64,000 nt of DNA, from contig JAQXTR010000027.1 in the NCBI GenBank assembly GCA_029219585.1, positions 1-64,000 on the forward strand, in the 5' to 3' direction. A program made the translations under genes and the position numbers. The stretch is from Clostridiales bacterium (GTDB taxonomy: Bacteria; Bacillota; Clostridia; UBA1381). This document shows, one piece after another, positions 16,449 to 24,687 of the stretch (position 1 is the first letter of the stretch; every line of letters starts with the position of its first letter). Under the pieces are notes generated by a model. The model was not told where the DNA came from, did not search any database, and was given only the letters and a program-made list of their open reading frames with translations.

Positions 16449-17479
16449 TCCGCCCGACTCTCACCCGTCGCATAGTCTATCACAACTCCCGGCTGCACAT
16501 TATAGCAGAATACATTAAAGCTTATACCCTCGCCGTTATCCTCCACTGATTCAGCCTCCATAAGAACACCGTCCGCAACAAGATTATCCCCTTCAAAAAC
16601 GGGCGTAACCCTGTACAATACATGGTTATCTGTTTCCTTAACATAATCTGCAACCATATCTTCAAAAGGCAGCATACCTTTAACATTCAGGTATCTTGTA
16701 CCCGTTATAAGATTTCTTTTGTTGGCATTCTCTCCGGCAAGCTGAAAACCTATGAGATGGCATCTGTTGTACAAATATTTACCTTCCACAAAATCATATT
16801 TCACAGCGCGCCAGCCCGTCGGCTTCACCGAACCTATAGAACCCCTCTCCTCCGAGGGCATCAGTTCTTTGCAGATATTGGCATATGCCGGTCCGCACCT
16901 TCCAAGCTCATCCAGATCGCTGTAATCTTCAAACGGCTCCGTTGTCAGCTCCGACGGATCAAAATACGCTTTGTTGCCGTTGATGACTATGTACGGCTCA
17001 CCCGCATACGGCGGTATTTCATCTTTATCATTTTCTATTCCGGTTGTAATTCTGACAGTTCTTGTACTGTCGCTCCAGCTTACAGTGCAGTCAAAGGCCT
17101 CTGACACCGCCCGAACCGGAACAAGCGTCCGTCCGTCTATCAACGCCGCAGGAACGTCAAGTGTAATTGCCGTATCATTCTTATAAAGCTTATTACTGCC
17201 TATACCGATAATTACAACCGTGCTGTCCTTAATGCCTGTTGCCGTATTGGATATGCTGTCCCAGTACACATCGGCGCCAAGCGCTTCAAATATAGCTCTC
17301 ATAGGAACCATTGTCCTATCCTGTATTATCTGCGGCTTTACATCAAAGTCCAGAGCCGCTCCGTCGACTGTTACCGATATATCATCAGCAGCCCTTATTG
17401 TATTTATGCCGTATGTAATACCCATTGCCGCCGACAACATACTTATCGTACAGCAGATTTTTATTATTGCTTTTTTCAC
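16445..17479 (-). CDS. Secreted DNA/RNA non-specific endonuclease with stalk repeats
   Basis: The 344-residue protein has a signal peptide (MKKAIIKICCTISMLSAAMG) and two copper-amine-oxidase-like stalk units (about 30-145: MVPMRAIFEALG and LVPVRAVSEAFD). A C-terminal nuclease domain of the streptodornase/NucA type follows, with YNRCHLIGFQLAGENANKRN containing the catalytic His and metal-binding Asn. It would degrade extracellular nucleic acid for nutrition or defence. Its start lies 11 nt after xthA, and its end overlaps a small conserved gene. Confidence 0.86.
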   Translation of the reverse strand: MKKAIIKICCTISMLSAAMGITYGINTIRAADDISVTVDGAALDFDVKPQIIQDRTMVPMRAIFEALGADVYWDSISNTATGIKDSTVVIIGIGSNKLYKNDTAITLDVPAALIDGRTLVPVRAVSEAFDCTVSWSDSTRTVRITTGIENDKDEIPPYAGEPYIVINGNKAYFDPSELTTEPFEDYSDLDELGRCGPAYANICKELMPSEERGSIGSVKPTGWRAVKYDFVEGKYLYNRCHLIGFQLAGENANKRNLITGTRYLNVKGMLPFEDMVADYVKETDNHVLYRVTPVFEGDNLVADGVLMEAESVEDNGEGISFNVFCYNVQPGVVIDYATGESRAE

Positions 17480-17490
17480 GTTATCCGCTC

Positions 17491-18243
17491 CTATTTAATA
17501 ATAAGCTCCACCGGACAATGATCCGATCCCATTACGTCATGATGAATATCAGCGCTCACAAGTCTGTCTTTTAATACCTCCGATGTAATAAAATAATCTA
17601 TACGCCATCCCGCATTCTTCTCACGCGCCTTAAACTGATAAGACCACCATGTATATCTTCCCGTTGCATCAGGGTAGAAATATCTGAAGGTATCAATAAA
17701 TCCGCTGTCCAGAAGAACAGTCATTTTATTGCGCTCCTCATCGGTGAAGCCCGCATTTTTACGGTTCGTTTTAGGATTTTTCAGGTCAATCTCCGTATGC
17801 GCTACATTCAGATCTCCGCACATAATCACAGGCTTCTTTGTTTCAAGTCCTTTCAGGTATTCCCTGAAATCATCCTCCCATTTCATCCGATAATCAAGGC
17901 GTTCCAGTTCACGCTTCGAATTGGGTGTATAGCATGTTACCACATAGAAATCCTCAAATTCTGCGGTTATAACACGTCCCTCATGGTCATGCTCATCTAT
18001 TCCTATCCCATACGAAACTGACAGCGGTTCTGTTTTTGTGAACATTGCCGTCCCCGAATATCCCTTCTTGTCTGCATAGCACCAATACTTGTGATAACCC
18101 TGCAGTTCCAGTTCAATCTGCCCTTCCTGCAGCTTTGTTTCCTGAACGCAGAAAACATCCGCATCAACCGCATTAAAATAATCAAGAAAGCCTTTTGTTA
18201 CACAGGCTCTTAACCCGTTTACATTCCATGATATAAGCTTCAT
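17491..18243 (-). CDS. xthA: Exodeoxyribonuclease III / AP endonuclease
   Basis: A 250-residue EEP-family repair enzyme acting at abasic sites. Motifs in order: [20 protein letters not shown] (metal-binding Glu), [20 protein letters not shown] (catalytic Asp/Asn), [21 protein letters not shown] and GSDHCPV (catalytic Asp-His). I chose the ATG at 18243 for its GGAGG site; another ATG lies 6 codons upstream. A strong promoter sits just upstream. Confidence 0.95.
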   Translation of the reverse strand: MKLISWNVNGLRACVTKGFLDYFNAVDADVFCVQETKLQEGQIELELQGYHKYWCYADKKGYSGTAMFTKTEPLSVSYGIGIDEHDHEGRVITAEFEDFYVVTCYTPNSKRELERLDYRMKWEDDFREYLKGLETKKPVIMCGDLNVAHTEIDLKNPKTNRKNAGFTDEERNKMTVLLDSGFIDTFRYFYPDATGRYTWWSYQFKAREKNAGWRIDYFITSEVLKDRLVSADIHHDVMGSDHCPVELIIK

Positions 18244-18286
18244 TATATATCCTCCGTTCATAAATATCTGATAATCTTACTCTTAT

Positions 18287-18315
18287 ATTATAATATAAAA
18301 CTGATAATAAAGCAA
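18287..18315 (-). promoter_or_regulatory. Promoter of xthA
   Basis: Minus strand: -35 TTGCTT at 18310-18315, 17-nt spacer, -10 TATAAT at 18287-18292. Confidence 0.7.
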
Positions 18316-18382
18316 GAAAAAGTTATTCATTCACATGATATGCTCTATCGGCAAATCAAGCAAAAATCTCCCGAAAATGCAG

Positions 18383-18411
18383 CTGCCGCACAGCTTAATG
18401 CTGCGCGGCAG
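18383..18411 (-). terminator. Probable terminator after the parvulin gene
   Basis: A strong stem (CTGCCGC/GCGGCAG with an inner GCAGC/AGCTGT extension) lies 60-90 nt after the parvulin stop. The U tract after it is short and interrupted (CTGCATTTTC), so efficiency is uncertain. Confidence 0.5.
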
Positions 18412-18470
18412 AAAAACTACTCATTTTTTATTGCGCCCATGCTCACGCGCGCTTTATGTCGGCGCTTAAA

Positions 18471-19556
18471 TTAGTTCGCGCTGTCTGAGCTTGTAGGAAT
18501 GGGGGTCGGCATTACAACCGCGTTATCCTCTGTAAGCTTTGCGATTGTTTCATCATCACGCTCAACAGTAATTCCGTACTGCTCGCAGTATTCGTCAAGC
18601 TTATCCTCAACGCGCTTCTGTTCATATGCAGACTTTACAGCGTCCTTGTTATTCTCAAACCACTCATTGAACTTCTCGTCATCTTCCGAAAGTGAAAGTC
18701 TCTCAATGATGTGATAGCCATAGTCTGACTCAGCAATCGTAAACTCTCCCGGCTCAATGCTCTTTACGCCCTCATAGAACGGGTCAACCATATCGCCCTC
18801 TTTAAACACATAGCCATCCGGATTTGATTCCGAGCCCGGATCTGTGGAGTACTTCTTAATCATTTCATCAAAGTTCTCGCCGCCCTTCGCTCTCTCCAGA
18901 AGCGCATTTGCTGATTCCTCGCCGTAAAGCGGCTCCTCTGTCGGCTCTGCAGCAGTATCGGCAGCCTCTGTAGCCTCTGTAGCCTCTGCATCTTCAGCTG
19001 TATCCTCTTCCGCTGTGTCCTCTTCTGTTGCCTCCGGGGCTTCCTTCTCTATAAGTATATGCTTTGCGCGGTAATAATTCTCCTTGAAATATTGCTTCAG
19101 CTCTTCATCTGTTGGCTCCGCATCGCCCAGCTCCTCGTCAATCTTCTCCTGAACCTTTGTCTGATATGCACTCGCCTCAAACAAATTGTTAAGGAAATCA
19201 ATGCTTGTTCCGCACTTTGCAAGGAACTTCTTGTATGCCTTAAGGCCGCCTGCCTGCTGCGCATAGTACGCTGTCATCTGCGTAACCTGGGACTGTGCCT
19301 CCTCTTCAAGCTCAATCTCCATTGCCTTACCTACAGCACCGTACTTGAGTGTTGACTCGATCTGATCCGCCATTGTATCTCTTGCCTTATCAAATCCGTA
19401 ATTGGATGCCATACTTCCGGCAAGAACATTGATCTCACCTAATGTTACCTGCGTATCCCCGATCTTCATCGCTACCTTCTTTGAATTGCCGCCCGCACAG
19501 CCTGAGAACATCATTGCACCGGCTGCAAGAATTGCTATTAAACCTGTTTTTTTCAT
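18471..19556 (-). CDS. PrsA-like peptidyl-prolyl isomerase lipoprotein (parvulin foldase)
   Basis: An extracytoplasmic foldase for secreted proteins, 361 residues. The signal ends in the lipobox FSGC (Cys20). A helical SurA-like N-terminal chaperone region is followed by the parvulin domain: YYRAKHILIE at 161-170, FDEMIKKYSTDPGS, and YGYHIIERL near 290. Residues about 171-209 are an acidic Glu/Thr/Ala-rich insertion between the first parvulin strand and helix, not part of the normal fold. A repeat element lies just upstream of the gene. Confidence 0.9.
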   Translation of the reverse strand: MKKTGLIAILAAGAMMFSGCAGGNSKKVAMKIGDTQVTLGEINVLAGSMASNYGFDKARDTMADQIESTLKYGAVGKAMEIELEEEAQSQVTQMTAYYAQQAGGLKAYKKFLAKCGTSIDFLNNLFEASAYQTKVQEKIDEELGDAEPTDEELKQYFKENYYRAKHILIEKEAPEATEEDTAEEDTAEDAEATEATEAADTAAEPTEEPLYGEESANALLERAKGGENFDEMIKKYSTDPGSESNPDGYVFKEGDMVDPFYEGVKSIEPGEFTIAESDYGYHIIERLSLSEDDEKFNEWFENNKDAVKSAYEQKRVEDKLDEYCEQYGITVERDDETIAKLTEDNAVVMPTPIPTSSDSAN

Positions 19557-19588
19557 TTCTATTTCCCTTCCTTTTGTGAAATTTAGTC

Positions 19589-19666
19589 TATATGCTTTTG
19601 ACTAAGTTGTCTATAGTCAATATAATCAAGAAAACTTAGTCAAAAGAGGTCTTAATTGCTTGCATT
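19589..19666. repeat. Inverted-repeat element, copy 1
   Basis: Perfect 14-bp inverted repeats (CTTTTGACTAAGTT at 19595-19608, its complement at 19633-19646) enclose a 24-nt spacer with TCTATAGTCAA. The flanks TATATGC on the left and GAGGTCTTAATTGCTTGCATT on the right are shared with the second copy at 63627-63693, which is in inverse orientation. It lies in the leader region of the parvulin gene. It has no coding capacity, so it may be a REP- or MITE-like element. Confidence 0.75.
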
Positions 19667-19700
19667 AAGTGCGACTAAAATACAGATTACTTAATGCAAG
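19659..19700. repeat. Second hairpin adjoining repeat copy 1
   Basis: A perfect 12-bp inverted repeat (CTTGCATTAAGT at 19659-19670, its complement at 19689-19700) with an 18-nt loop. Its left arm overlaps the shared edge of the repeat element. No T tract follows, so it is probably not a terminator. Confidence 0.6.
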
Positions 19701-19784
19701 ACATATAACAGAATACATTATACATCAATTTTTTAAATTTTGCAACTATTTTATTAAAATTAACAACTTATTAATAAATCACTG

Positions 19785-19813
19785 TTGAAAAAAAACCTGA
19801 TATTTGTTATAAT
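19785..19813 (+). promoter_or_regulatory. Promoter of DUF4250-CYTH pair
   Basis: -35 TTGAAA at 19785-19790, 17-nt spacer, -10 TATAAT at 19808-19813, about 27 nt upstream of the first ATG. Confidence 0.75.
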
Positions 19814-19846
19814 GGATTAAAAAAGGAAAGCAGAGGCGTTAATATT

Positions 19847-20023
19847 ATGAATTTACCCAACGATCCGGCAATGCTGGTAAGTGTTTTAAATACAAAGCTC
19901 CGTGATTTTTATCCATCACTTGATACGCTGTGTGATGATCTGCATACAGACAAGGCTGAGCTTGAAAAAAAATGCAGCGCTGTAGGCTATGTATACAGTG
20001 CCGAACGAAATCAGTTTATATAA
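19847..20023 (+). CDS. Small DUF4250-like protein
   Basis: A 58-residue open frame starting MNLPNDPAMLVSVLNTKLRD, preceded by AAAGGAAAGCAGAGG and a strong promoter. The sequence continues FYPSLDTLCDDL and DKAELEKKCSAVGYVY. It resembles the short DUF4250 family of Firmicutes, whose function is unknown; the second half looks like a small helical DNA-binding-type fold. It ends 14 nt before the CYTH gene, so the two are probably co-transcribed. Confidence 0.75.
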   Translation: MNLPNDPAMLVSVLNTKLRDFYPSLDTLCDDLHTDKAELEKKCSAVGYVYSAERNQFI

Positions 20024-20037
20024 GGAGAGCGAACACG

Positions 20038-20598
20038 ATGCTTGAAACCGAATTAAAATGTATGCTTGATAAGCAGACATATCTTGAATTAGAAAAAATG
20101 TTTAAATGGGATCGGATTAAGGAGCAAACCAACAACTACTATACCGATCCATGCAATGAGCTCAAAAAAAACGGTATTACTCTCCGTGTCCGCACAAAGG
20201 ATAATATCAACAAGCTTCAGATTAAGGTGCATAAAAACGCAGACAGCCCTTTGCAGATATGCGAGGAGGCCGAATATGACATCGCCGATATTCCGGACAA
20301 CCTTTCGCCGCAGATGGTTAAGGACGTGACAGGACTTGAAGTGCCTGCCGCTCGGCTCGGCTCACTCACCACGCTCCGTCACAGTCTTATGTATACAGAC
20401 GGTGTTGAAATCTGCCTTGATGAAAATAATTATCTTGACAAAACGGATTACGAAATTGAAGTGGAATACACCCGCGAAATACCGGCAGAGCTTATGGAAA
20501 AGCTTTCCTCAGCCGGAGTCCGTTTTGAAACGGCAGCAGTCGGAAAATGCACAAGATTTATGCAGCGGCTTGCGGCGATACTGCGCGGAGAAGAATAA
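20038..20598 (+). CDS. CYTH-domain protein
   Basis: The 186-residue protein has the CYTH (adenylate cyclase class IV / thiamine triphosphatase) layout. It begins with an acidic ETELK motif (ExExK), then NNYYTDP, TLRVRTKD with paired basic residues, KLQIKVHK, and a late DYEIEVEYT metal-binding strand. Members hydrolyse or bind organic or inorganic triphosphates. I chose the ATG at 20038 (AAGGAGAG 10 nt upstream). The substrate cannot be assigned. Confidence 0.85.
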   Translation: MLETELKCMLDKQTYLELEKMFKWDRIKEQTNNYYTDPCNELKKNGITLRVRTKDNINKLQIKVHKNADSPLQICEEAEYDIADIPDNLSPQMVKDVTGLEVPAARLGSLTTLRHSLMYTDGVEICLDENNYLDKTDYEIEVEYTREIPAELMEKLSSAGVRFETAAVGKCTRFMQRLAAILRGEE

Positions 20599-20618
20599 CA
20601 TAATCGTGCCAATAATTT

Positions 20619-20662
20619 AAATGGGATACTTCGGCTTTGATGAGTCGGAATATCCCATTTTA
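20619..20662. terminator. Bidirectional terminator between CYTH and RNase J genes
   Basis: Arms AAATGGGATA (20619-20628) and TATCCCATTT (20651-20660) form a 10-bp stem with A/T-rich flanks on both sides, placed between convergent genes. Confidence 0.75.
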
Positions 20663-20664
20663 CT

Positions 20665-22332
20665 TTAAACCTCTTCAATTATCGGCAGAATCATCGGATT
20701 TCTCTTTGTTCTTTCAAATATATATCTTGCAACGCCCGACTTAACGGTGTTCTTCATCATCGCCCAGTCAACATTACGCCGCGAAAGACAGGTTGAAACA
20801 GCGTCCTCAGATATTGTCTTAACCTCATCAATAAGCTGCTCCGCTTCACGGACATATACAAAGCCTCGGGAAATAACATCCGGTCTTGATACCATAGTGC
20901 GTGTTTCCTGGTCAATAGTTATCACTATAATTATAAGACCGTCCTGAGCAAGATGCTTTCTGTCTCGCAGAACAATGTTTCCTACATCTCCTACGCCCAG
21001 TCCGTCAACCAAGACCTGTCCCGCAGGAATCGTTCCGCTGACCTTTGCACTGCTTTCATCCATCTCAAGAACCGTTCCGTTACTTAATACAAATGAACGT
21101 GACGGCGGTATTCCCACCTGCTCCGCAAGCTTTTTATGCAGAACAAGATGACGGTGCTCGCCGTGTACCGGAATAAAGAATTTCGGCTTTGTAATAGCCA
21201 GCATGAGCTTAAGCTCCTCCTGACACGCATGTCCCGAAACATGGACATCCATAAGCGATTTGTAAATAACCTCCGCTCCGATTTTGAAAAGCTCATTTAT
21301 TACATTTGATACCGGCTTTTCATTGCCCGGAATAGGTGATGCGGAAATTATTATGAGATCGTCCTTTGTAACCTCAACCTTGCGATGATCTGAAAATGCC
21401 ATTCTGGTGAGTGCGCTCATCGGCTCGCCCTGTGAGCCTGTTGTAATTATTACTACTTGATTCGGTCTGTATTTCTTGATGTTGTCTATATTTATGAGCA
21501 CACCCTCAGGTACTTTCATGTATCCCAGAAGTATTGAAATCTCTACTATATTCTCCATGCTGCGGCCCGAAACAGCCACCTTACGCTTGTTCTTGGCTGC
21601 GGCGTCAATTATCTGCTGCACTCTGTGTACATTTGACGCAAATGTAGCTACAATTATACGCTTGTCACAGCCCTGAAAAATCATATCAAACTTATCACCG
21701 ACTGTTCTCTCACTCATTGCATAGCCCGGACGCTCAACATTCGTTGAATCCGACATCAGCGCGAGAACGCCCTCATTGCCCAGCTCACCCAGTCTTGTAA
21801 GGTCAATCGGCTCACCTACAATAGGGGTGGAATCTATTTTCCAGTCACCTGTATGAATTATTGTTCCTACAGGCGTTTTAATTGCCAGCGCCACAGAATC
21901 GGCAATAGAGTGATTTGTCCTTATAAATTCTATGGAAAAATACTTTCCTGTGTCTACAATCTGTCCGGCACGAGTACGTATAAGCTGCACTCTTGAAAGC
22001 ATATTATGCTCCTTGAGCTTATGCTCAACCAAGCCGAGTGTAAGTCTTGTTCCGTAAACCGGAACATTTATCTCCTTAAGGAAATACGGAAGCCCTCCTA
22101 TATGATCCTCATGTCCGTGGGTAAGAAATATACCCTTAATTTTTTGAGCATTCTTAATAAGATATGTTATATCGTTGATTACCATATCAACACCGGGCAT
22201 ATCATTATCCGGGAACGCCATACCGCAATCCACAATGACTATCTCATTGCTGTACTCAAAAGCGGTCAAATTCTTTCCGATCTCATCAAGGCCGCCAATG
22301 GGTATGATCCTTAATTTTTTAGTTTTCGCCAT
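20665..22332 (-). CDS. rnj: Ribonuclease J
   Basis: A 555-residue beta-CASP metallo-beta-lactamase with 5'-3' exo- and endoribonuclease activity in mRNA decay and rRNA maturation. Metal-binding motif THGHEDHIGG (H72, H74, D76, H77), MSDSTNVERPG, and the beta-CASP motifs with HVSGHACQEEL and PVHGEHRHL are visible. I chose the ATG at 22332 because GGAGG lies 6 nt upstream and the family N terminus (KLRIIPIGGLDEIG) follows. Paralogue J1 or J2 status cannot be decided here. Confidence 0.95.
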   Translation of the reverse strand: MAKTKKLRIIPIGGLDEIGKNLTAFEYSNEIVIVDCGMAFPDNDMPGVDMVINDITYLIKNAQKIKGIFLTHGHEDHIGGLPYFLKEINVPVYGTRLTLGLVEHKLKEHNMLSRVQLIRTRAGQIVDTGKYFSIEFIRTNHSIADSVALAIKTPVGTIIHTGDWKIDSTPIVGEPIDLTRLGELGNEGVLALMSDSTNVERPGYAMSERTVGDKFDMIFQGCDKRIIVATFASNVHRVQQIIDAAAKNKRKVAVSGRSMENIVEISILLGYMKVPEGVLINIDNIKKYRPNQVVIITTGSQGEPMSALTRMAFSDHRKVEVTKDDLIIISASPIPGNEKPVSNVINELFKIGAEVIYKSLMDVHVSGHACQEELKLMLAITKPKFFIPVHGEHRHLVLHKKLAEQVGIPPSRSFVLSNGTVLEMDESSAKVSGTIPAGQVLVDGLGVGDVGNIVLRDRKHLAQDGLIIIVITIDQETRTMVSRPDVISRGFVYVREAEQLIDEVKTISEDAVSTCLSRRNVDWAMMKNTVKSGVARYIFERTKRNPMILPIIEEV

Positions 22333-22381
22333 TATATCCTCCTTATATAAATTTCCGATCAAAGCAATAAATACTTATTAT

Positions 22382-22411
22382 ATTATACCACAATCTATCC
22401 ATATTAGTCAA
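22382..22411 (-). promoter_or_regulatory. Promoter of RNase J gene
   Basis: Minus strand: -35 TTGACT at 22406-22411, 18-nt spacer, -10 TATAAT at 22382-22387. Confidence 0.75.
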
Positions 22412-22432
22412 GTGATTTTCATTATAAAAAAT

Positions 22433-22474
22433 GAGACCTCTTTAAAACCGCCTGAGCAATTCTAAAGAGATCCT
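22433..22474 (-). terminator. Terminator after DHHW gene
   Basis: On the minus strand, ATCTCTTTA pairs with TAAAGAGGT (one G-U pair) around a loop, and CTCATTTTTT follows. It ends the pfkA-pyk-thioesterase-DHHW run. Confidence 0.65.
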
Positions 22475-22484
22475 GTTAATCTGT

Positions 22485-24206
22485 TTATTTTATCAGATTC
22501 GCTATGTTCTGCCTCAGACTTGATGTCGTGGAATTCGGATAGCTTATTACTATAAGATCATCAAACTGAGCAACCTCATCATAGAATTTTCGTAGATTGA
22601 ACTCCTCGTTATGTCCTCCGAAGCCGTTAAAGTTACGCGGATCAATAATATATATGTCCCGATAATTATTAAGCAGCCACGGCGCAAATGCGTTTCCGAA
22701 CGACTCCTTTATTACAACAACGCTTCTGTTGTTATTGAGATTTGTCTGAAAATGTATTAAAGGCATATCTCCGCCAAGAAAAGTCGTGTACGCATTATCA
22801 TCCGTTTTTATAGCAGGCCAGTTATCCGCAGCCTCCTTCTGCATACGCATATCATCATATACATATCCTGTATACTCAGTCTTCGGCATGAATCTTTCCA
22901 GCAGCTCCGAATGCGCGCCCAGTATATCCGCACCGGGCGTTCCTTTCAGCTCGTTTAGCCATGAGCCAAGGAATCCGTCATAATTCTGAGTTTCAAACGA
23001 TTCCAGCGGATCAGCTTCCCAGCCCTTATTTTCAACAAATGCCTTATATGCATAATAAGCGCCGCGCTGCGTCCAGTGATGATCGGTGTTAAAGAACAGC
23101 TTTTCATCAGCATGCTGCCACATTTCTTCTACCGCATTTATAGGCATAACAGACTGATCAAGCTTTTGGTAGATTGATTTTATCCCCGAAATCTGATCAG
23201 TATATAGCTTAGGCGGTCCGTAAAATTCCGCCATGGACGGAATAGCGATATTATACACCTGCACTTCAGGAAGTGCCGCAGCAATAGAATTTATCACTGA
23301 GGCATATTCGCTGCTGTTGGCATCGGTATATGCCAGCATCTCCATTGCCGTATCCTCACCAACGAGATATACATCATTATATTTTACCGGCTCTGCACTC
23401 AGCCTGTATTCATCGGTAATTGATGTCGTTTCAAGCGTGTCGCGGAAAGGACGCTTTACAACCTTAAAATCGCCGTCCGTACTTATTGTATCCTCTGTAA
23501 ACTGAGTAAGCATTGTTACCGGCATGAACACTATGTCATTATGAATCATTGTGGGACTTTTAAACTGATAATCCTGACCGTCATAGTTCACAATATCACT
23601 CTGCGGATAAATATATGAAACTTTTCTTTTCTCCGCAACGGAAAATGCATTCATATCCGCATTCCATGATACCTCATATCCGAACTGTCTCAGAATATCC
23701 TCTGCGGGAACATATACCGCACCGTCACAGCTATAAGGCTCCTGACTGAGCGTAAACTGCTCCTCGCCTATCGAATATGCCGTGCTGCCGCCGGTAAAGC
23801 TTATCTTCCGAGTTTTACCACCGCAAAGAATGAGGATAAATATGATTATCGCCAGAACAATTGCCGCTGCCAAGCCTATAACAGCCAGCTTTTCTTTTCT
23901 GTCCTCATATGTTCCTCTCAGCTTAAGCCTGTATTGTATCTCATCTGCAATATCGAGAAACAGATCCTTTACACGATCCGCTCCACTGTATCCCCTGCTC
24001 CTTACTTGCGGAGTCTTTGTATTTCTCCTCTGTGTTTCTTCCTTTGTAACAACGACAGTTTTCCGGGGAGGCTTATTTCTGTTTTCCTGCTCCTCCTTTA
24101 ACTCCTTCTGATATTCCGCAAAACGCTCTCTTGCGCTTTTTCTGGGCGGTTCATCATATGAGTATCTGTCCCTTATATTTCTTGTTTCAGTACGTCTGTC
24201 AGTCAT
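22485..24206 (-). CDS. Membrane-anchored DHHW-family (AlgJ/AlgX-like) protein with stalk repeats
   Basis: The 573-residue protein has a charged cytoplasmic N terminus (1-105, Arg/Glu-rich) and one transmembrane segment at about 107-129. Two copper-amine-oxidase-like stalk units follow (about 140-250; YVPAEDILRQFGYEVSWNAD and FMPVTMLTQF). The C-terminal domain carries the DHHW motif TDHHWTQRGAYYAYKAF (D375-W378) and VVIKESFGNAF. DHHW/AlgJ proteins are SGNH-hydrolase-related and linked to O-acylation of extracellular polysaccharides. No MBOAT acyltransferase partner lies in the window, so its acyl donor route is unknown. Confidence 0.82.
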   Translation of the reverse strand: MTDRRTETRNIRDRYSYDEPPRKSARERFAEYQKELKEEQENRNKPPRKTVVVTKEETQRRNTKTPQVRSRGYSGADRVKDLFLDIADEIQYRLKLRGTYEDRKEKLAVIGLAAAIVLAIIIFILILCGGKTRKISFTGGSTAYSIGEEQFTLSQEPYSCDGAVYVPAEDILRQFGYEVSWNADMNAFSVAEKRKVSYIYPQSDIVNYDGQDYQFKSPTMIHNDIVFMPVTMLTQFTEDTISTDGDFKVVKRPFRDTLETTSITDEYRLSAEPVKYNDVYLVGEDTAMEMLAYTDANSSEYASVINSIAAALPEVQVYNIAIPSMAEFYGPPKLYTDQISGIKSIYQKLDQSVMPINAVEEMWQHADEKLFFNTDHHWTQRGAYYAYKAFVENKGWEADPLESFETQNYDGFLGSWLNELKGTPGADILGAHSELLERFMPKTEYTGYVYDDMRMQKEAADNWPAIKTDDNAYTTFLGGDMPLIHFQTNLNNNRSVVVIKESFGNAFAPWLLNNYRDIYIIDPRNFNGFGGHNEEFNLRKFYDEVAQFDDLIVISYPNSTTSSLRQNIANLIK

Positions 24207-24247
24207 ACCCGATTAATACCCTTTCTAAAAGCACCCCTACTCAGGTG

Positions 24248-24670
24248 TCAGTGTTCCGTAAGCTCTGTAAGTCTTTCCCAGACCTCAGGGAACTTCTTTT
24301 TAAGATTAATAGGTCTGAAATCGGAATCGGCAAAGCCATGCTGCGTCCGCCCTTCCGACATCAGCTTTCTCTCAGGCAGCTTATAGACTTCATATGAAAA
24401 CTCAATTCTTGCCACTGTAAGCTTTTCTGCCCTACAGGTTACAAGCACCTCGTCCTCATACTTCAATCCGTAATGATAACGGCAATGCGTTTCGGTAAGC
24501 GGAAGCATAATTCCCATTTGCTCCATAGCCGAATACGTAATTCCCGTTTTCTTTATCCAATCGGTTCTTGCCTGCTCGAACCACGGATAATATCTTGAAT
24601 GATGAACTATACCCATCATATCTGTCTCGGCATAGCGCACTGTGAGATATGTTTCACTTATATATGGCAT
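24248..24670 (-). CDS. YbgC/FadM-like acyl-CoA thioesterase (hotdog fold)
   Basis: The 140-residue hotdog protein has the 4-hydroxybenzoyl-CoA thioesterase-type motif ETDMMGIVHHSRYYPWFE, with its catalytic Asp and adjacent His, and a terminal RPINLKKKFPEVW. It would hydrolyse acyl-CoA thioesters. The substrate is not predictable. It follows pyk by 17 nt in the same direction and precedes the DHHW gene. Confidence 0.88.
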   Translation of the reverse strand: MPYISETYLTVRYAETDMMGIVHHSRYYPWFEQARTDWIKKTGITYSAMEQMGIMLPLTETHCRYHYGLKYEDEVLVTCRAEKLTVARIEFSYEVYKLPERKLMSEGRTQHGFADSDFRPINLKKKFPEVWERLTELTEH

Positions 24671-24687
24671 ATAAATGTCTCCTTATC

